From: Pseudosulfitobacter sp. DSM 107133
GTDB lineage: Bacteria; Pseudomonadota; Alphaproteobacteria; Rhodobacterales; Rhodobacteraceae
Direction: 5' to 3'
Assembly (NCBI RefSeq): GCF_022788695.1
Contig: NZ_CP085158.1
Span: forward strand, 1 to 64,000
Length of the DNA: 64,000 bases
Below are positions 53,357-62,205 of this stretch, piece after piece. The notes beneath the pieces were generated by a model. That model was not told the origin of the DNA and did not search any database. It saw only the letters and a list, made by a program, of their open reading frames with translations. Every line of letters begins with the position of its first letter. Positions within the stretch are counted from its first letter, which is position 1. The translations under genes and the position numbers were made by a program.

Positions 53357-53391
53357 GTTGGTCTAATATGCCGCTGCGTCTCGTTGGACTA
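53357..53391 (+). promoter_or_regulatory. GTCTAAT element upstream of coxG
   Basis: GTTGGTCTAATATG (53357-53370) is followed 25 bp later by a related GTTGGACTAGC (53383-53393). The first lies 62 bp before the coxG-like start. It is part of the recurrent motif set of the island. Confidence 0.5.
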
Positions 53392-53422
53392 GCGTAGAGA
53401 AAATAAAAGTGGGGATTATGAC

Positions 53423-53941
53423 GTGAACCTTAGTGATACAAAGACGATCGACGCAGACCGCGCGACGGTCTATGCCGCCTTGCTGAACGCAGAGGTTTTG
53501 CAAGCCTGTGTGCCCGGGTGCCAGGAAATGACCGGATCACCCGAAAGCGGTTTCGAAGCCGTGGTGGTTCAAAAGGTCGGGCCGGTAAAGGCAACCTTCA
53601 AGGGCGCTGTCCAGCTGAGCGAGATGGTCGAGCCTGAAAGCCTGACCATCACCGGCGAGGGCAAAGGCGGTGCCGCCGGCTTTGCGAAGGGCGGTGCGAA
53701 AGTCCGTCTGGAAGCCGACGGCGACCAAACGATCCTGCACTACGACGTCGAGGCAAAGGTGGGCGGCAAGCTGGCCCAGCTTGGCAGCCGCATCATCGAT
53801 GGATTTGCCAAGAAAATGGCAGATCAGTTTTTCAGCAATTTCCAGGATGCCCTCGGCACACCATCGCAAGAGGTTGCCGCAACTGCCGAGGCAGCACCGG
53901 AACAGAAAAAAGGCTGGTTCCGCAAGCTGGTAAAAAGCTGA
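53423..53941 (+). CDS. CoxG-like protein (SRPBCC fold)
   Basis: This is a 172-aa protein starting with GTG at 53423. A polyketide-cyclase/CoxG fold covers about 1-145 ([65 protein letters not shown]). A Lys/Trp-rich tail ([11 protein letters not shown]) may contact membrane. CoxG proteins assist membrane association or assembly of CO-dehydrogenase-type enzymes. It precedes the S-L-M genes here. Confidence 0.9.
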   Translation: MNLSDTKTIDADRATVYAALLNAEVLQACVPGCQEMTGSPESGFEAVVVQKVGPVKATFKGAVQLSEMVEPESLTITGEGKGGAAGFAKGGAKVRLEADGDQTILHYDVEAKVGGKLAQLGSRIIDGFAKKMADQFFSNFQDALGTPSQEVAATAEAAPEQKKGWFRKLVKS

Positions 53942-53975
53942 GCGGGTCACGCGAGTACACCAAGGGAGAAACGAC

Positions 53976-54461
53976 ATGACGAAAGTAGAAATGACGGTCA
54001 ACGGGAAGCAGGTGTCCCGCGACGTGGAGGGGCAGACGCTTTTGGTGTCGATGCTGCGTGAGGATCTGCGACTGACGGGCACCCATGTCGGGTGCGATAC
54101 ATCGCAGTGCGGCGCATGCGTGGTTCATGTGAACGGAAAATCTGTGAAAGCCTGCACCATGTTCGCAATCGAAGCCGATGGTGCGGATATCAAGACGATC
54201 GAAGGGATGGCAGGCTCGGACGGATCGCTCAGCGTGATCCAGAGCGCGTTTCAGGAGCATCACGGATTGCAGTGCGGATTCTGCACACCGGGCATGGTGA
54301 TGACGGCGGCCAACCTTCTCAAGGACAATCCGAAACCGACAGAGGCCGAAGTGCGCCACTATCTGCAAGGCAATATCTGCCGTTGCACGGGATACCACAA
54401 CATCGTCAAGGCGATCATGGCCGCATCCGGTCAGGATGTCAGCGCCATCGCTGCAGAATAG
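53976..54461 (+). CDS. CoxS-like [2Fe-2S] subunit
   Basis: This is a 161-aa iron-sulfur subunit of a xanthine-oxidase-family enzyme. The N-terminal plant-type cluster has cysteines in [24 protein letters not shown] (about 40-62, several Cys). The C-terminal cluster is in CGFCTPGM (about 99-106) and ICRCTG (about 136-141). It passes electrons from molybdenum to FAD. The RBS is GGGAGAAACGAC. Confidence 0.95.
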   Translation: MTKVEMTVNGKQVSRDVEGQTLLVSMLREDLRLTGTHVGCDTSQCGACVVHVNGKSVKACTMFAIEADGADIKTIEGMAGSDGSLSVIQSAFQEHHGLQCGFCTPGMVMTAANLLKDNPKPTEAEVRHYLQGNICRCTGYHNIVKAIMAASGQDVSAIAAE

Positions 54462-54521
54462 CCCGGGCCGGAATACAAAGGCCGACGCCTACACAAAATA
54501 AAAGATTAAGGGAGAAGTTTC

Positions 54522-56894
54522 ATGCCGAAGGACACCGGAATTGGCGCATCGACACGCCGCCGCGAAGACGTTCGTTTCCTCAAGGGAAAAGGACAATACA
54601 CCGATGATATCCCGCCCGCCCATGATCAGGCGGCGGCGGTCTTCGCCCGCTCGACCGTGGCAAACGGCGTTATCAAATCAATCGACACATCCGTTGCGGA
54701 AAGCATGCCCGGCGTGCTGGCGGTTTTTACCGGTGCCGATTTCGCCGATGTTGGCGGCAACCCCGCAGGCTGGCTTATCAACAGCCGCGATGGCGAGCCG
54801 ATGAAGGAGCCCAAGCGTCCCGTGCTGGCCCACGGCAAGGTCCGTCATGTGGGCGATGCCTATGCCGCGGTCATTGCCGAGACGGAAAAACAGGCGCGTG
54901 ATGCGGTAGAAGCCATCGAGGCCGACATCGAGGAACTGCCCGCCATCATGGACGTGAAGGCGGCGCTCACATCGGACAATTTCGTACATGACGAGATTGG
55001 CACGAACCAGTGTTTCGACTGGGGCTGGATCGAAGACAACCGACGGGCCACTGATGATGCGATCAAAGGTGCGGCGCATGTCACCACGCTCGAGCTGGTC
55101 AACAACCGGTTGGTGCCCAACGCGATGGAACCGCGCTGCTCCATGGCAAGCTACAAAGAGAGCAGCGATGAATATACGCTGCACACCACATCGCAAAATC
55201 CTCATCTGACCCGGTTGCTGATTTCGGCCTTCGTGATGGGTATTCCCGAAAACAAGCTGACGGTAATCGCGCCTGACGTGGGCGGCGGCTTTGGCTCCAA
55301 GATTTACCACTACGGCGAAGAGGCACTGGTGCTGGCGGCGGCGAAACGCGTGGGTCGCACGGTCAAGTGGACGTCCGACAGGACCGAAGCGTTTCTGACC
55401 GATGCCCATGGCCGTGACCATGTGACCACAATTGAACTGGCCACAGATGCCGAAGGCAACTTTCTGGCCTTCCGCACCGAGACCTATGCAAACGTCGGTG
55501 CCTACCTGTCAAACTTTGCCACTGCCACGCCGACCTTTCTGCACGGCACGTTGATGGCGGGCAACTATACGGTGCCGAATGTCTATGTGAACGTCAAAGC
55601 GGTGTTTACAAACACCGCGCCGGTCGACGCCTACCGCGGTGCCGGTCGGCCCGAAGCGACCTATTCTCTGGAGCGGGTCATCGACAAATGCGCACGCGAG
55701 TTGGGCATGGACCCGATTGCCCTGCGGCGCAAAAACTTCATCAAGCCGGACCAGTATCCTTTCGCCTCCGCGGCCGGTCTGGAATACGATTCCGGCAATT
55801 ACGACGCCCTGATGGACAAGATGGAGGAAGTTGCGGACGTTGCGGGTTTCGCTGAGCGCCGCAAGGCGTCCGAGGCCAAAGGCCTGCTGCGCGGATTTGG
55901 TGTGAACGCCTATGTCGAGGCTTGCGGCATTGCGCCCTCCAACCTTGTCGGCGTGCTGGGCAGCCGTGTGGGTCTCTATGATGCGGCGACCGTGCGGGTG
56001 AACGCCACGGGCAACCTCAGTGTCATGGTCGGCGCGCACAGCCACGGCCAGGGCCATGAAACCGTGTTCCCGCAGATTGTCGCCGATATGCTGGGCATCG
56101 ACGCCCAAAGCATCGACATCGTGCATGGCGATACGTCCAAGATCCCCTTCGGGATGGGCACCTACGGGTCGCGTAGCCTTGCGGTGTGTGGCTCTGCCGT
56201 TGTCCGCGCCACCGAAAAGATCATCGCCAAAGCCAAGAAGATCGCAGGACATATGCTGGAAGCTGCCGAGACCGATATCGAGCTCAAGGACGGTCAATTC
56301 TCGGTCGTGGGAACGAACAAGGGCGTTTCCTTTGGCGAGGTAGCCCTCAAGGCCTACATCCCGCATAATTTCCCGATTGAAGACATCGAGCCGGGGCTGG
56401 AGGAAACAGCCTTCTACGATCCGGCCAACTTCACGTTTCCGTCAGGCGCTTACTGCTGTGAGGTCGAGGTTGATCCGGATACGGGCAAGGTGCGGGTAGA
56501 CCGCATGACAGCCGTGGATGATTTCGGCAATGTCATGAACCCGATGATCGTGACCGGCCAAGTGCATGGCGGTCTGGGGCAGGGCATCGGCCAGGCGCTG
56601 CTGGAAGCGGCGCGTTATAACGAAGATGGCCAGTTGGAGAGCGCGTCCTACATGGACTATGCCATGCCGCGCGCGGACGATCTGCCCTTCTATATCGTTG
56701 ATCACGGTCAGGGAACACCCTGCACCCACAACCCGCTGGGGGCCAAAGGCTGCGGTGAAGCCGGTGCCATCGGATCCCCGCCCACAGTTGTGAACGCTGT
56801 GATCGACGCCCTTCAATCGGGCGGCAAGAACGTCACACACATCGACATGCCGTTGACTCCACACCGTGTGTGGTCAGCCATGAACAACGCGTAA
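54522..56894 (+). CDS. CoxL-like molybdenum subunit, form II
   Basis: This is a 790-aa molybdopterin subunit. The active-site loop AYRGAGR (residues 370-376) identifies a form II enzyme. True CO dehydrogenases (form I) carry AYxCSFR with the catalytic cysteine, which is missing. Other recognisable blocks are GIGASTRRREDVRFLKGKGQYTDD, DVGGGFGSKIYHYGEE and KGCGEAGAIGSPP. In this island it is best read as an aldehyde-oxidising enzyme for the dehydrogenase product. CO oxidation is unlikely. The substrate is not established. Confidence 0.92.
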   Translation: MPKDTGIGASTRRREDVRFLKGKGQYTDDIPPAHDQAAAVFARSTVANGVIKSIDTSVAESMPGVLAVFTGADFADVGGNPAGWLINSRDGEPMKEPKRPVLAHGKVRHVGDAYAAVIAETEKQARDAVEAIEADIEELPAIMDVKAALTSDNFVHDEIGTNQCFDWGWIEDNRRATDDAIKGAAHVTTLELVNNRLVPNAMEPRCSMASYKESSDEYTLHTTSQNPHLTRLLISAFVMGIPENKLTVIAPDVGGGFGSKIYHYGEEALVLAAAKRVGRTVKWTSDRTEAFLTDAHGRDHVTTIELATDAEGNFLAFRTETYANVGAYLSNFATATPTFLHGTLMAGNYTVPNVYVNVKAVFTNTAPVDAYRGAGRPEATYSLERVIDKCARELGMDPIALRRKNFIKPDQYPFASAAGLEYDSGNYDALMDKMEEVADVAGFAERRKASEAKGLLRGFGVNAYVEACGIAPSNLVGVLGSRVGLYDAATVRVNATGNLSVMVGAHSHGQGHETVFPQIVADMLGIDAQSIDIVHGDTSKIPFGMGTYGSRSLAVCGSAVVRATEKIIAKAKKIAGHMLEAAETDIELKDGQFSVVGTNKGVSFGEVALKAYIPHNFPIEDIEPGLEETAFYDPANFTFPSGAYCCEVEVDPDTGKVRVDRMTAVDDFGNVMNPMIVTGQVHGGLGQGIGQALLEAARYNEDGQLESASYMDYAMPRADDLPFYIVDHGQGTPCTHNPLGAKGCGEAGAIGSPPTVVNAVIDALQSGGKNVTHIDMPLTPHRVWSAMNNA

Positions 56895-56907
56895 AGGGAC
56901 CCAAATC

Positions 56908-57696
56908 ATGTATGCATTTGACATAGAACGTCCAACGACAGTTGCAGAAGCGGTGAACGCGCTGAAAACGGATGAAGCCCAGCCTCTTGGCGGCGGGCAA
57001 ACCCTGATCCCCACGCTCAAGGCACGGCTCGCTGCCCCCAGCAAGTTGGTCTCCCTCAGCGCGATTGCGGAAATGATCGGAATATCGCGCGAAGGATCAA
57101 CGATCCGCATCGGCGGTGCGACGACGCACGGGCAGGTCGCGACAGAGTTGGCTGAGAGCTATCCCGCACTCGGCTATCTTGCCTCCAAGATCGGCGATCC
57201 TGCGGTGCGCAACCGCGGGACGATAGGCGGATCGGTGGCCAACAACGATCCCGCAGCCTGCTATCCGGCAGCGTGCCTCGCCTCCGGTGCGACCATCACC
57301 ACCAACACCCGCGACATCGCGGCGGACGACTTCTTTCTGGGCATGTTCGAAACGGCGTTGGAGGAGGACGAGATTGTGACGGCGGTGACGTTCCCCGTGC
57401 CGCAAAAAGCGGACTACCAGAAGTTCGAGCAGCCCGCCTCGCGGTTCCCGCTGGTGGGTGTGTTTGTGGCCAAGCACGACGACGGTGTGCGGGTCGCTGT
57501 CACCGGCGCTTCCGAGAGCGGCGTTTTCCGGTGGACCGAAGCAGAGGAGGCGCTGTCGGCGGATTTCTCCGCAGGTGCGCTGGACGGGTTGAGTGTGGAC
57601 GCAGACGGGATGATCACCGACCTGCACGGCGATGGCGCCTACCGCGCCCATCTGATCAAGGTTCTGACCGGACGGGCCGTTACAGCCTCACGCTAA
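56908..57696 (+). CDS. CoxM-like FAD subunit
   Basis: This is the 262-aa FAD-binding subunit of the molybdo-flavoprotein. Motifs are PLGGGQTLIPTLKARLAAPS (about 30-49) and RNRGTIGGSVANNDPAACYPA (about 99-119), the family's two FAD motifs. It begins 13 bp after the large subunit. A terminator follows at 57722. The gene order G-S-L-M differs from the classic M-S-L order of CO-oxidiser operons. Confidence 0.94.
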   Translation: MYAFDIERPTTVAEAVNALKTDEAQPLGGGQTLIPTLKARLAAPSKLVSLSAIAEMIGISREGSTIRIGGATTHGQVATELAESYPALGYLASKIGDPAVRNRGTIGGSVANNDPAACYPAACLASGATITTNTRDIAADDFFLGMFETALEEDEIVTAVTFPVPQKADYQKFEQPASRFPLVGVFVAKHDDGVRVAVTGASESGVFRWTEAEEALSADFSAGALDGLSVDADGMITDLHGDGAYRAHLIKVLTGRAVTASR

Positions 57697-57721
57697 GCTC
57701 GCATGCCTGAACAACACGAAG

Positions 57722-57748
57722 GCCTCCGCATAATGCGGGGGCTTTTTT
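57722..57748 (+). terminator. Terminator after the CoxGSLM-like operon
   Basis: GCCTCCGC (57722-57729) pairs with GCGGGGGC (57735-57742; one G-U) over ATAAT and is followed by TTTTTT (57743-57748). The T tract touches the stop of the convergent apbE gene. Confidence 0.85.
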
Positions 57749-58637
57749 ATGCAGGGGCCTCGACCCTCGAGACATCGCCTTGATCACTAACAAGCGTGAT
57801 CCGCCGGATCCCGAATGTCCCCACCGCCGCACGGATATCCTCAAGGCGGGCCATTGTCAGCGCTGTGGAAAACCCGTCCGCCATGGTTGCGGTCGCCGCC
57901 TCGACCGAGACTGTAGACCAACGCGGTTTTGCGTGCCCATGCAGGATATGCCCTTGACCGCCCAGCGGAACGGCCTTGGGGCTGGAGGTGGCGATGGCCG
58001 ACGAGGTGAGCGTGCGCGTGCCGATCATCCCGATTTCGGGGTCACTGATGCCCAGCCTCCACGGCCCGCCGGTGCCTCGAAATTCACCGATATTGACCAG
58101 CGTGCGCTCGAGCCCCGCATCCCGCAGCGCCTCGGCCACCAGATCTGTCGCGAACCCTTGGGCGATTCCGTTAAAGGTCAACGCCTGTCCTTCGCCCAAC
58201 GTAACCGACGCAGCACTATGGCGCACACGCGACCAGTCGATGAGCGCGCGCGCGGCCTCAGGTGGTTGCCCTTCGGCTAATGCGCGCCACAGCGGCTGAA
58301 CGGTGGGGTCAAATAGCCCGCCGGTTGCTGCGTGAACCTGTGTGCAGGCCTGCATCAACCTGCGAAACATCACATCGGGCGCATCAAGGTGCCCGGTCCG
58401 GTTCAACCGCGAGACTGTGGAGGCCGGATCGAACAGGTCGAATTGCGCCATAACGGCATCCAGAGACCCACGGGCGCGGTCCAATGCGGGCTCGGCAATC
58501 TCTGCCGGGGCATGCAGGGTTATGTCAACCTCCGCCCCCAGGGCACGACCCTGCCAGCGGTGGATCTGCGCCCGCGCGGGCGTCGCCAGCATGCAGGCGG
58601 CCGAGATAGACAAGAAACGCCGACGATTCAGTTTCAT
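57747..58637 (-). CDS. apbE: ApbE, FAD:protein FMN transferase
   Basis: This 296-aa exported enzyme has a Tat-like signal (NRRRFLSISAACMLATPARA). Conserved blocks are GRALGAEVDITLHAPAE (about 30-46), FDPTVQPLWRAL, GEGQALTFNGIAQGFATDLVAEALRDAG, LVNIGEF and VSVEAATATMADGFSTALTMAR. ApbE transfers FMN from FAD onto Thr/Ser of target flavoproteins in the periplasm. It overlaps the NosR-like gene by four bases, which points to that protein as its substrate. Confidence 0.93.
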   Translation of the reverse strand: MKLNRRRFLSISAACMLATPARAQIHRWQGRALGAEVDITLHAPAEIAEPALDRARGSLDAVMAQFDLFDPASTVSRLNRTGHLDAPDVMFRRLMQACTQVHAATGGLFDPTVQPLWRALAEGQPPEAARALIDWSRVRHSAASVTLGEGQALTFNGIAQGFATDLVAEALRDAGLERTLVNIGEFRGTGGPWRLGISDPEIGMIGTRTLTSSAIATSSPKAVPLGGQGHILHGHAKPRWSTVSVEAATATMADGFSTALTMARLEDIRAAVGTFGIRRITLVSDQGDVSRVEAPA

Positions 58638-60736
58638 TGCGCGGCCACCTTATGCAGTCTGCGCCCGTTCCGCGCCGCCACGATCAGCGGCACGCATTGT
58701 TTTGGGTCATCGTGGATCGTGACGCAATCAAGGCATTGGAAACATTCGGAATACTGGATTTCGCCGGTTTTCTTGATGGCTCCGTAGGCGCATTTGACGC
58801 GGCACAACTGGCAGGGCGATCCGCATTCCGCCCGCCTGTCGATCCATTTGCGGGTGCGTATCAATCCGCCGATCGCCATGACGGCGCCCAGTGGGCAAAT
58901 GTAGCGGCAGAACCCTTTGAACACCACCATGGACAGCACCAAAAGCCCCACCGCATAAGCCACATAATACCATTCGCGGACAAAGAACGTGGTCACTGCG
59001 GTCTTGAACGGCTCGACTTCGATGGCTTTGTCCAATCGCGCAGGGGCGGTGAACATGATCGCCACAAGTGCGAACAAGACGGCGTATTTGATCCATTTCA
59101 GGCGGTCGTCCCACGCATCGGGCACGTCAATCTGGCGGATGCGCAACAGTCTTGCGAGGTGGTGGGCGAACTCTTGCATCGCCCCGAAGGGACACAACCA
59201 GCCGCAAAACAGACCTCGCCCCCAGAGCACAAACCCGAGGATCGTGACAGCCCAGATGACAAGCGAGAAGGGATCGTAGAGTAAAAACGCCAGTGATCCG
59301 CCCTCGGCCACCGTACGGATCACCCCGAGCGGCGTAACGATCGACAACTGCCCTTGCCCCCACCAGCCGACAAACCCGATGACAAAGGCCAGAATCCCGA
59401 GGCGGATCGGTGTGAAATATCTATGCCCGGCCAGGCGGTTCAGGCTAAGGCCCAGCAGTGCGATCAATCCGACAAGAAAGACGGCGAGGATAATCAGATC
59501 CGCCGCACGGTTGCGCAACGCATCTACCCACGCAGGCGTCGGTTTGACCGCTTCGAGACGTTTGAAAAACCGCGCGTCCGTGCTGTGGGTGATGTCTACC
59601 GAGGCTGAACCGATTTCGGGTTTGAACATGCCATGCTCGCGCAGCGCCTTGATCCGCAGTGTCCATTCCGCAGTAGGATCGAACCCCAGCCGCCTGTCCG
59701 TGCGCAGGATCAGGGCAGCACCGTCGTGCAGTTCGTCGGGCAGGGCGTCATTCAGCTCAATGTAGATGTCGGCATCTCGCAGGGCTATCGGAAAACCGCC
59801 TTGTTCCGCGCTGATCAGATCGGGTGAGGTGTTGCGGATGAATTCATCGGTGACCAACCCGTGCCGTGCCGTCTCGATTACAAGAATGGGTTCGTCGCTG
59901 GTGGAGATACCCATAAACCCCTTCAGTTCAGCGAGGCTGCCGGGAGACAGCACCGCGCGGGCGATCGAGGGCGGGCCTATGTCCACAACCCAAAGATCGA
60001 GGAAGGTGCCGTCGGGATTGTCTCTTGCTTCCGGATCATCGTCGGCCCAGATCTTCCCTGCAAATTCAGCGTTTATCTCCGCATTCGACACGCGGTGACG
60101 GGTGACCAGTCCTTGTCTGACCAGATCCTCCCAGTCCAATGGCTCATCATAGGTAAGGTCCGGATAGGCGGGCGGACCTGTCGAGACGCCGCTCATCTTT
60201 TCGCGTGCGACCTTCAGCGTCGCGGCCAGCACGCTTTCATGGGCGATGCGCACGGAGGCGGTCGCTTTGGTGACGCCGTCAAGATAGACCAGCGCGGATC
60301 CGTCAGTTCCCGCGCCATAAGGCGTCCCGACCACCAGACTTTCGGTAATCGAATGGCCACGATATTGCTCGAAGAACTTGTGGAACGGTGCCTGTCCCAG
60401 CCCTGAGACAAAGATCGGCTCGTTGTGGGAGATCAGTTTGACGTCGAGAAAACGAGCTTCAAGGTCAAGGACCACCAGCACGTTGATAGGCGCACCGGAA
60501 AAGCCGGGCAGCGGTGCCATCGGCTCAGTCTCGAACACAAATCCTGCCTCGGCACCGCCCGAGTTCAGAAGCTGCCACACGCCTTCATCGTTGATCCTCT
60601 CGCCCAGCGACATCGGCGGAACGATGTAGGGCTCCAACGTCTCTCGATCCAGCGGTTCGGCGGCCAGCGCAATGCACGACACCAGCCATAAAGTGACCGC
60701 ACCAAGCACGATGTGTAATGTCCACTGGCGTTGCAT
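58634..60736 (-). CDS. NosR/NirI-family membrane iron-sulfur flavoprotein
   Basis: This is a 700-aa protein with an N-terminal export signal (LHIVLGAVTLWLVSCIALAA), a periplasmic FMN-binding domain (about 80-190) with the flavinylation-like stretch DGVTKATAS (153-161, Thr159 likely), and about five transmembrane helices. CGWLCPFGA and CRYICPLGA motifs (CxxxCP) are present, as is a C-terminal 4Fe-4S region (CQLCRVKCAYGAI...ECFQCLDC). NosR normally supplies electrons for N2O reduction, but no nosZ is nearby. With apbE and the PQQ genes it could be an electron conduit for the island. That role is inferred. Confidence 0.88.
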   Translation of the reverse strand: MQRQWTLHIVLGAVTLWLVSCIALAAEPLDRETLEPYIVPPMSLGERINDEGVWQLLNSGGAEAGFVFETEPMAPLPGFSGAPINVLVVLDLEARFLDVKLISHNEPIFVSGLGQAPFHKFFEQYRGHSITESLVVGTPYGAGTDGSALVYLDGVTKATASVRIAHESVLAATLKVAREKMSGVSTGPPAYPDLTYDEPLDWEDLVRQGLVTRHRVSNAEINAEFAGKIWADDDPEARDNPDGTFLDLWVVDIGPPSIARAVLSPGSLAELKGFMGISTSDEPILVIETARHGLVTDEFIRNTSPDLISAEQGGFPIALRDADIYIELNDALPDELHDGAALILRTDRRLGFDPTAEWTLRIKALREHGMFKPEIGSASVDITHSTDARFFKRLEAVKPTPAWVDALRNRAADLIILAVFLVGLIALLGLSLNRLAGHRYFTPIRLGILAFVIGFVGWWGQGQLSIVTPLGVIRTVAEGGSLAFLLYDPFSLVIWAVTILGFVLWGRGLFCGWLCPFGAMQEFAHHLARLLRIRQIDVPDAWDDRLKWIKYAVLFALVAIMFTAPARLDKAIEVEPFKTAVTTFFVREWYYVAYAVGLLVLSMVVFKGFCRYICPLGAVMAIGGLIRTRKWIDRRAECGSPCQLCRVKCAYGAIKKTGEIQYSECFQCLDCVTIHDDPKQCVPLIVAARNGRRLHKVAAQ

Positions 60737-60763
60737 TGATCGAGATTAGAAGCAGGTGGAAAA

Positions 60764-61612
60764 ATGCTCTATGCGACTATGGTAGGGCTTCGCTATTTCG
60801 CCTTGGGATTGGCGCGGGATTTGTGCATGGTAATTGCTATGCCTGACCACAACCCTCACCCCTCATTGCCGGTCGTGGTGATATCACTTTTCGGGCTGTA
60901 TTTGATCTGGGTCCTTGCGGCATGGGTAACAAGTGATGGTGCGGTCCTTCCCGGCCCTGCCGAGGTCTGGCGCGTCGGCTTGCTCGAGGGCCGATCGGGT
61001 GAGTTGCAGCGGCACATCTGGGCAACGCTCAAGCGGGTTGCCATGGCCTTCGCGCTTGCGATGGTTTTTGGCACGGTGGCGGGGCTGTTGTTGGGGTTCT
61101 ATCCGTATCTCAACCGCTGGTTCGGGCCATGGCTGATCGTGCTTTTGAATATTCCCGCATTGGTTGTTATCGTTTTGTGCTACCTCTGGATCGGTCTGAA
61201 CGAGGTTGCTGCGGTTACTGCTGTCGCCCTCAATAAAATGGCGATGGTGGCTGTGACCTTGCGCGAAGGGGTGCAGGCCCTGGACCCTAAACTTGGCGAA
61301 ATGGCACGTGTCTTCCGGATGCGGCCCATACAGCGCCTTCGCCATGTGACACTACCCCAGCTTTGGCCCTATTTTGCTGCCAGCACGCGCAACGGGTTGG
61401 CGATTATTTGGAAAATTGTGCTCGTGGTCGAGTTTCTGGGCCGCAGCGATGGCATCGGGTTTCAAATTCACCTCTATTTCCAATTATTCGAGACCCGCTA
61501 TGTTCTGGCCTACGCACTGAGTTTTGTGGTTCTGATGCTGGCGTTGGAATACGGGGTCCTACAATCGTGGGAACGACATGCAACACAGTGGCGCCGTGGG
61601 TCTTTGGTCTAA
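60764..61612 (+). CDS. ABC transporter permease (SsuC/TauC-like)
   Basis: This is a 282-aa inner-membrane permease with about six helices and the EAA loop EMARVFRMRPIQRLRHVTLPQLWPYF (about 185-210). The start is uncertain: ATG 60764 gives a 25-residue extension before PDHNPHPS; ATG 60827 or 60839 is possible. The class matches the binding protein (45875) and ATPase (46851), 13 kb away, and no other partner exists in the window. It is divergent from the NosR-like gene, only 27 bp apart. Confidence 0.88.
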   Translation: MLYATMVGLRYFALGLARDLCMVIAMPDHNPHPSLPVVVISLFGLYLIWVLAAWVTSDGAVLPGPAEVWRVGLLEGRSGELQRHIWATLKRVAMAFALAMVFGTVAGLLLGFYPYLNRWFGPWLIVLLNIPALVVIVLCYLWIGLNEVAAVTAVALNKMAMVAVTLREGVQALDPKLGEMARVFRMRPIQRLRHVTLPQLWPYFAASTRNGLAIIWKIVLVVEFLGRSDGIGFQIHLYFQLFETRYVLAYALSFVVLMLALEYGVLQSWERHATQWRRGSLV

Positions 61613-61620
61613 TCGACCAA
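61604..61620. promoter_or_regulatory. TTGGTC-TAATC-GACCAA inverted repeat
   Basis: A perfect 6-bp-arm inverted repeat spans the stop codon of the permease gene and lies 64-80 bp upstream of the cytochrome ATG at 61684. It contains the GTCTAAT core shared with sites near 51669 and 53361. Confidence 0.5.
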
Positions 61621-61683
61621 CGTCGCATTTGGCTTCGAGTTATGCTGTTGTAGCGTGCGGTTGGATTTCCGGAGGAACACAAC

Positions 61684-62064
61684 ATGCGGCTCGCATCACC
61701 AATGCTCATTGCAACGCTTCTTTCACTGGTAGCACCGATTGTGCAGGCAGAAGGTAACGCCGAGAAGGGCGCAAAGGTTTTTCGAAAGTGCAAGGCATGT
61801 CACGCAGTTGGCGCGCTTGCAAAAACTGGCACCGGACCGGTCCTGACCGGTGTCATGGATGCTGCCGCGATGAATGATCCCGACTTCCAGTATTCGGATG
61901 CTTTGATCAAAGCGGCACAGGACGGGCTGGTCTGGGATGAGGAAACACTCGCCGCCTTTCTGGCAAAGCCGCGCGATTTCTTGCGCGGAACGCAAATGTC
62001 GTTCTCTGGCTTGCGCAAGGAATCGGAAATTGAAGACATTATCGCGTATCTTGCTCAGCAGTGA
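61684..62064 (+). CDS. Cytochrome c (class I, c2-like)
   Basis: This is a 126-aa soluble cytochrome with a signal peptide (MRLASPMLIATLLSLVAPIVQA). The heme site is CKACH (about 51-55) and the distal Met is in GTQMSFSGL (about 102-110). RBS CGGAGGAACACAAC lies upstream of the ATG. It may carry electrons from the PedF-like cytochrome or from the dehydrogenase to the terminal oxidase. It ends the metabolic island. Confidence 0.92.
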   Translation: MRLASPMLIATLLSLVAPIVQAEGNAEKGAKVFRKCKACHAVGALAKTGTGPVLTGVMDAAAMNDPDFQYSDALIKAAQDGLVWDEETLAAFLAKPRDFLRGTQMSFSGLRKESEIEDIIAYLAQQ

Positions 62065-62205
62065 ACGCTCGTTATTATCAGGCACTGTGTGTGAGGCCTC
62101 CGCTGGTAACACTTTTTAGAATTATCAAGAGTAAATCGATAATTCAAAGAACGTATTTAACATAAGTCTGATTATACGCCAACGGGTTAGCGGCGGCGCT
62201 CTGTC

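Noticed and set aside
53423..57696. Aerobic carbon monoxide dehydrogenase (form I)
   Set aside because: The large subunit has AYRGAGR and not the cysteine-containing AYxCSFR loop, so CO oxidation is not supported.
58634..60736. Denitrification (nos) cluster
   Set aside because: Only a NosR-like protein and ApbE are present; nosZ, nosD, nosF, nosY and nosL are absent from the window.
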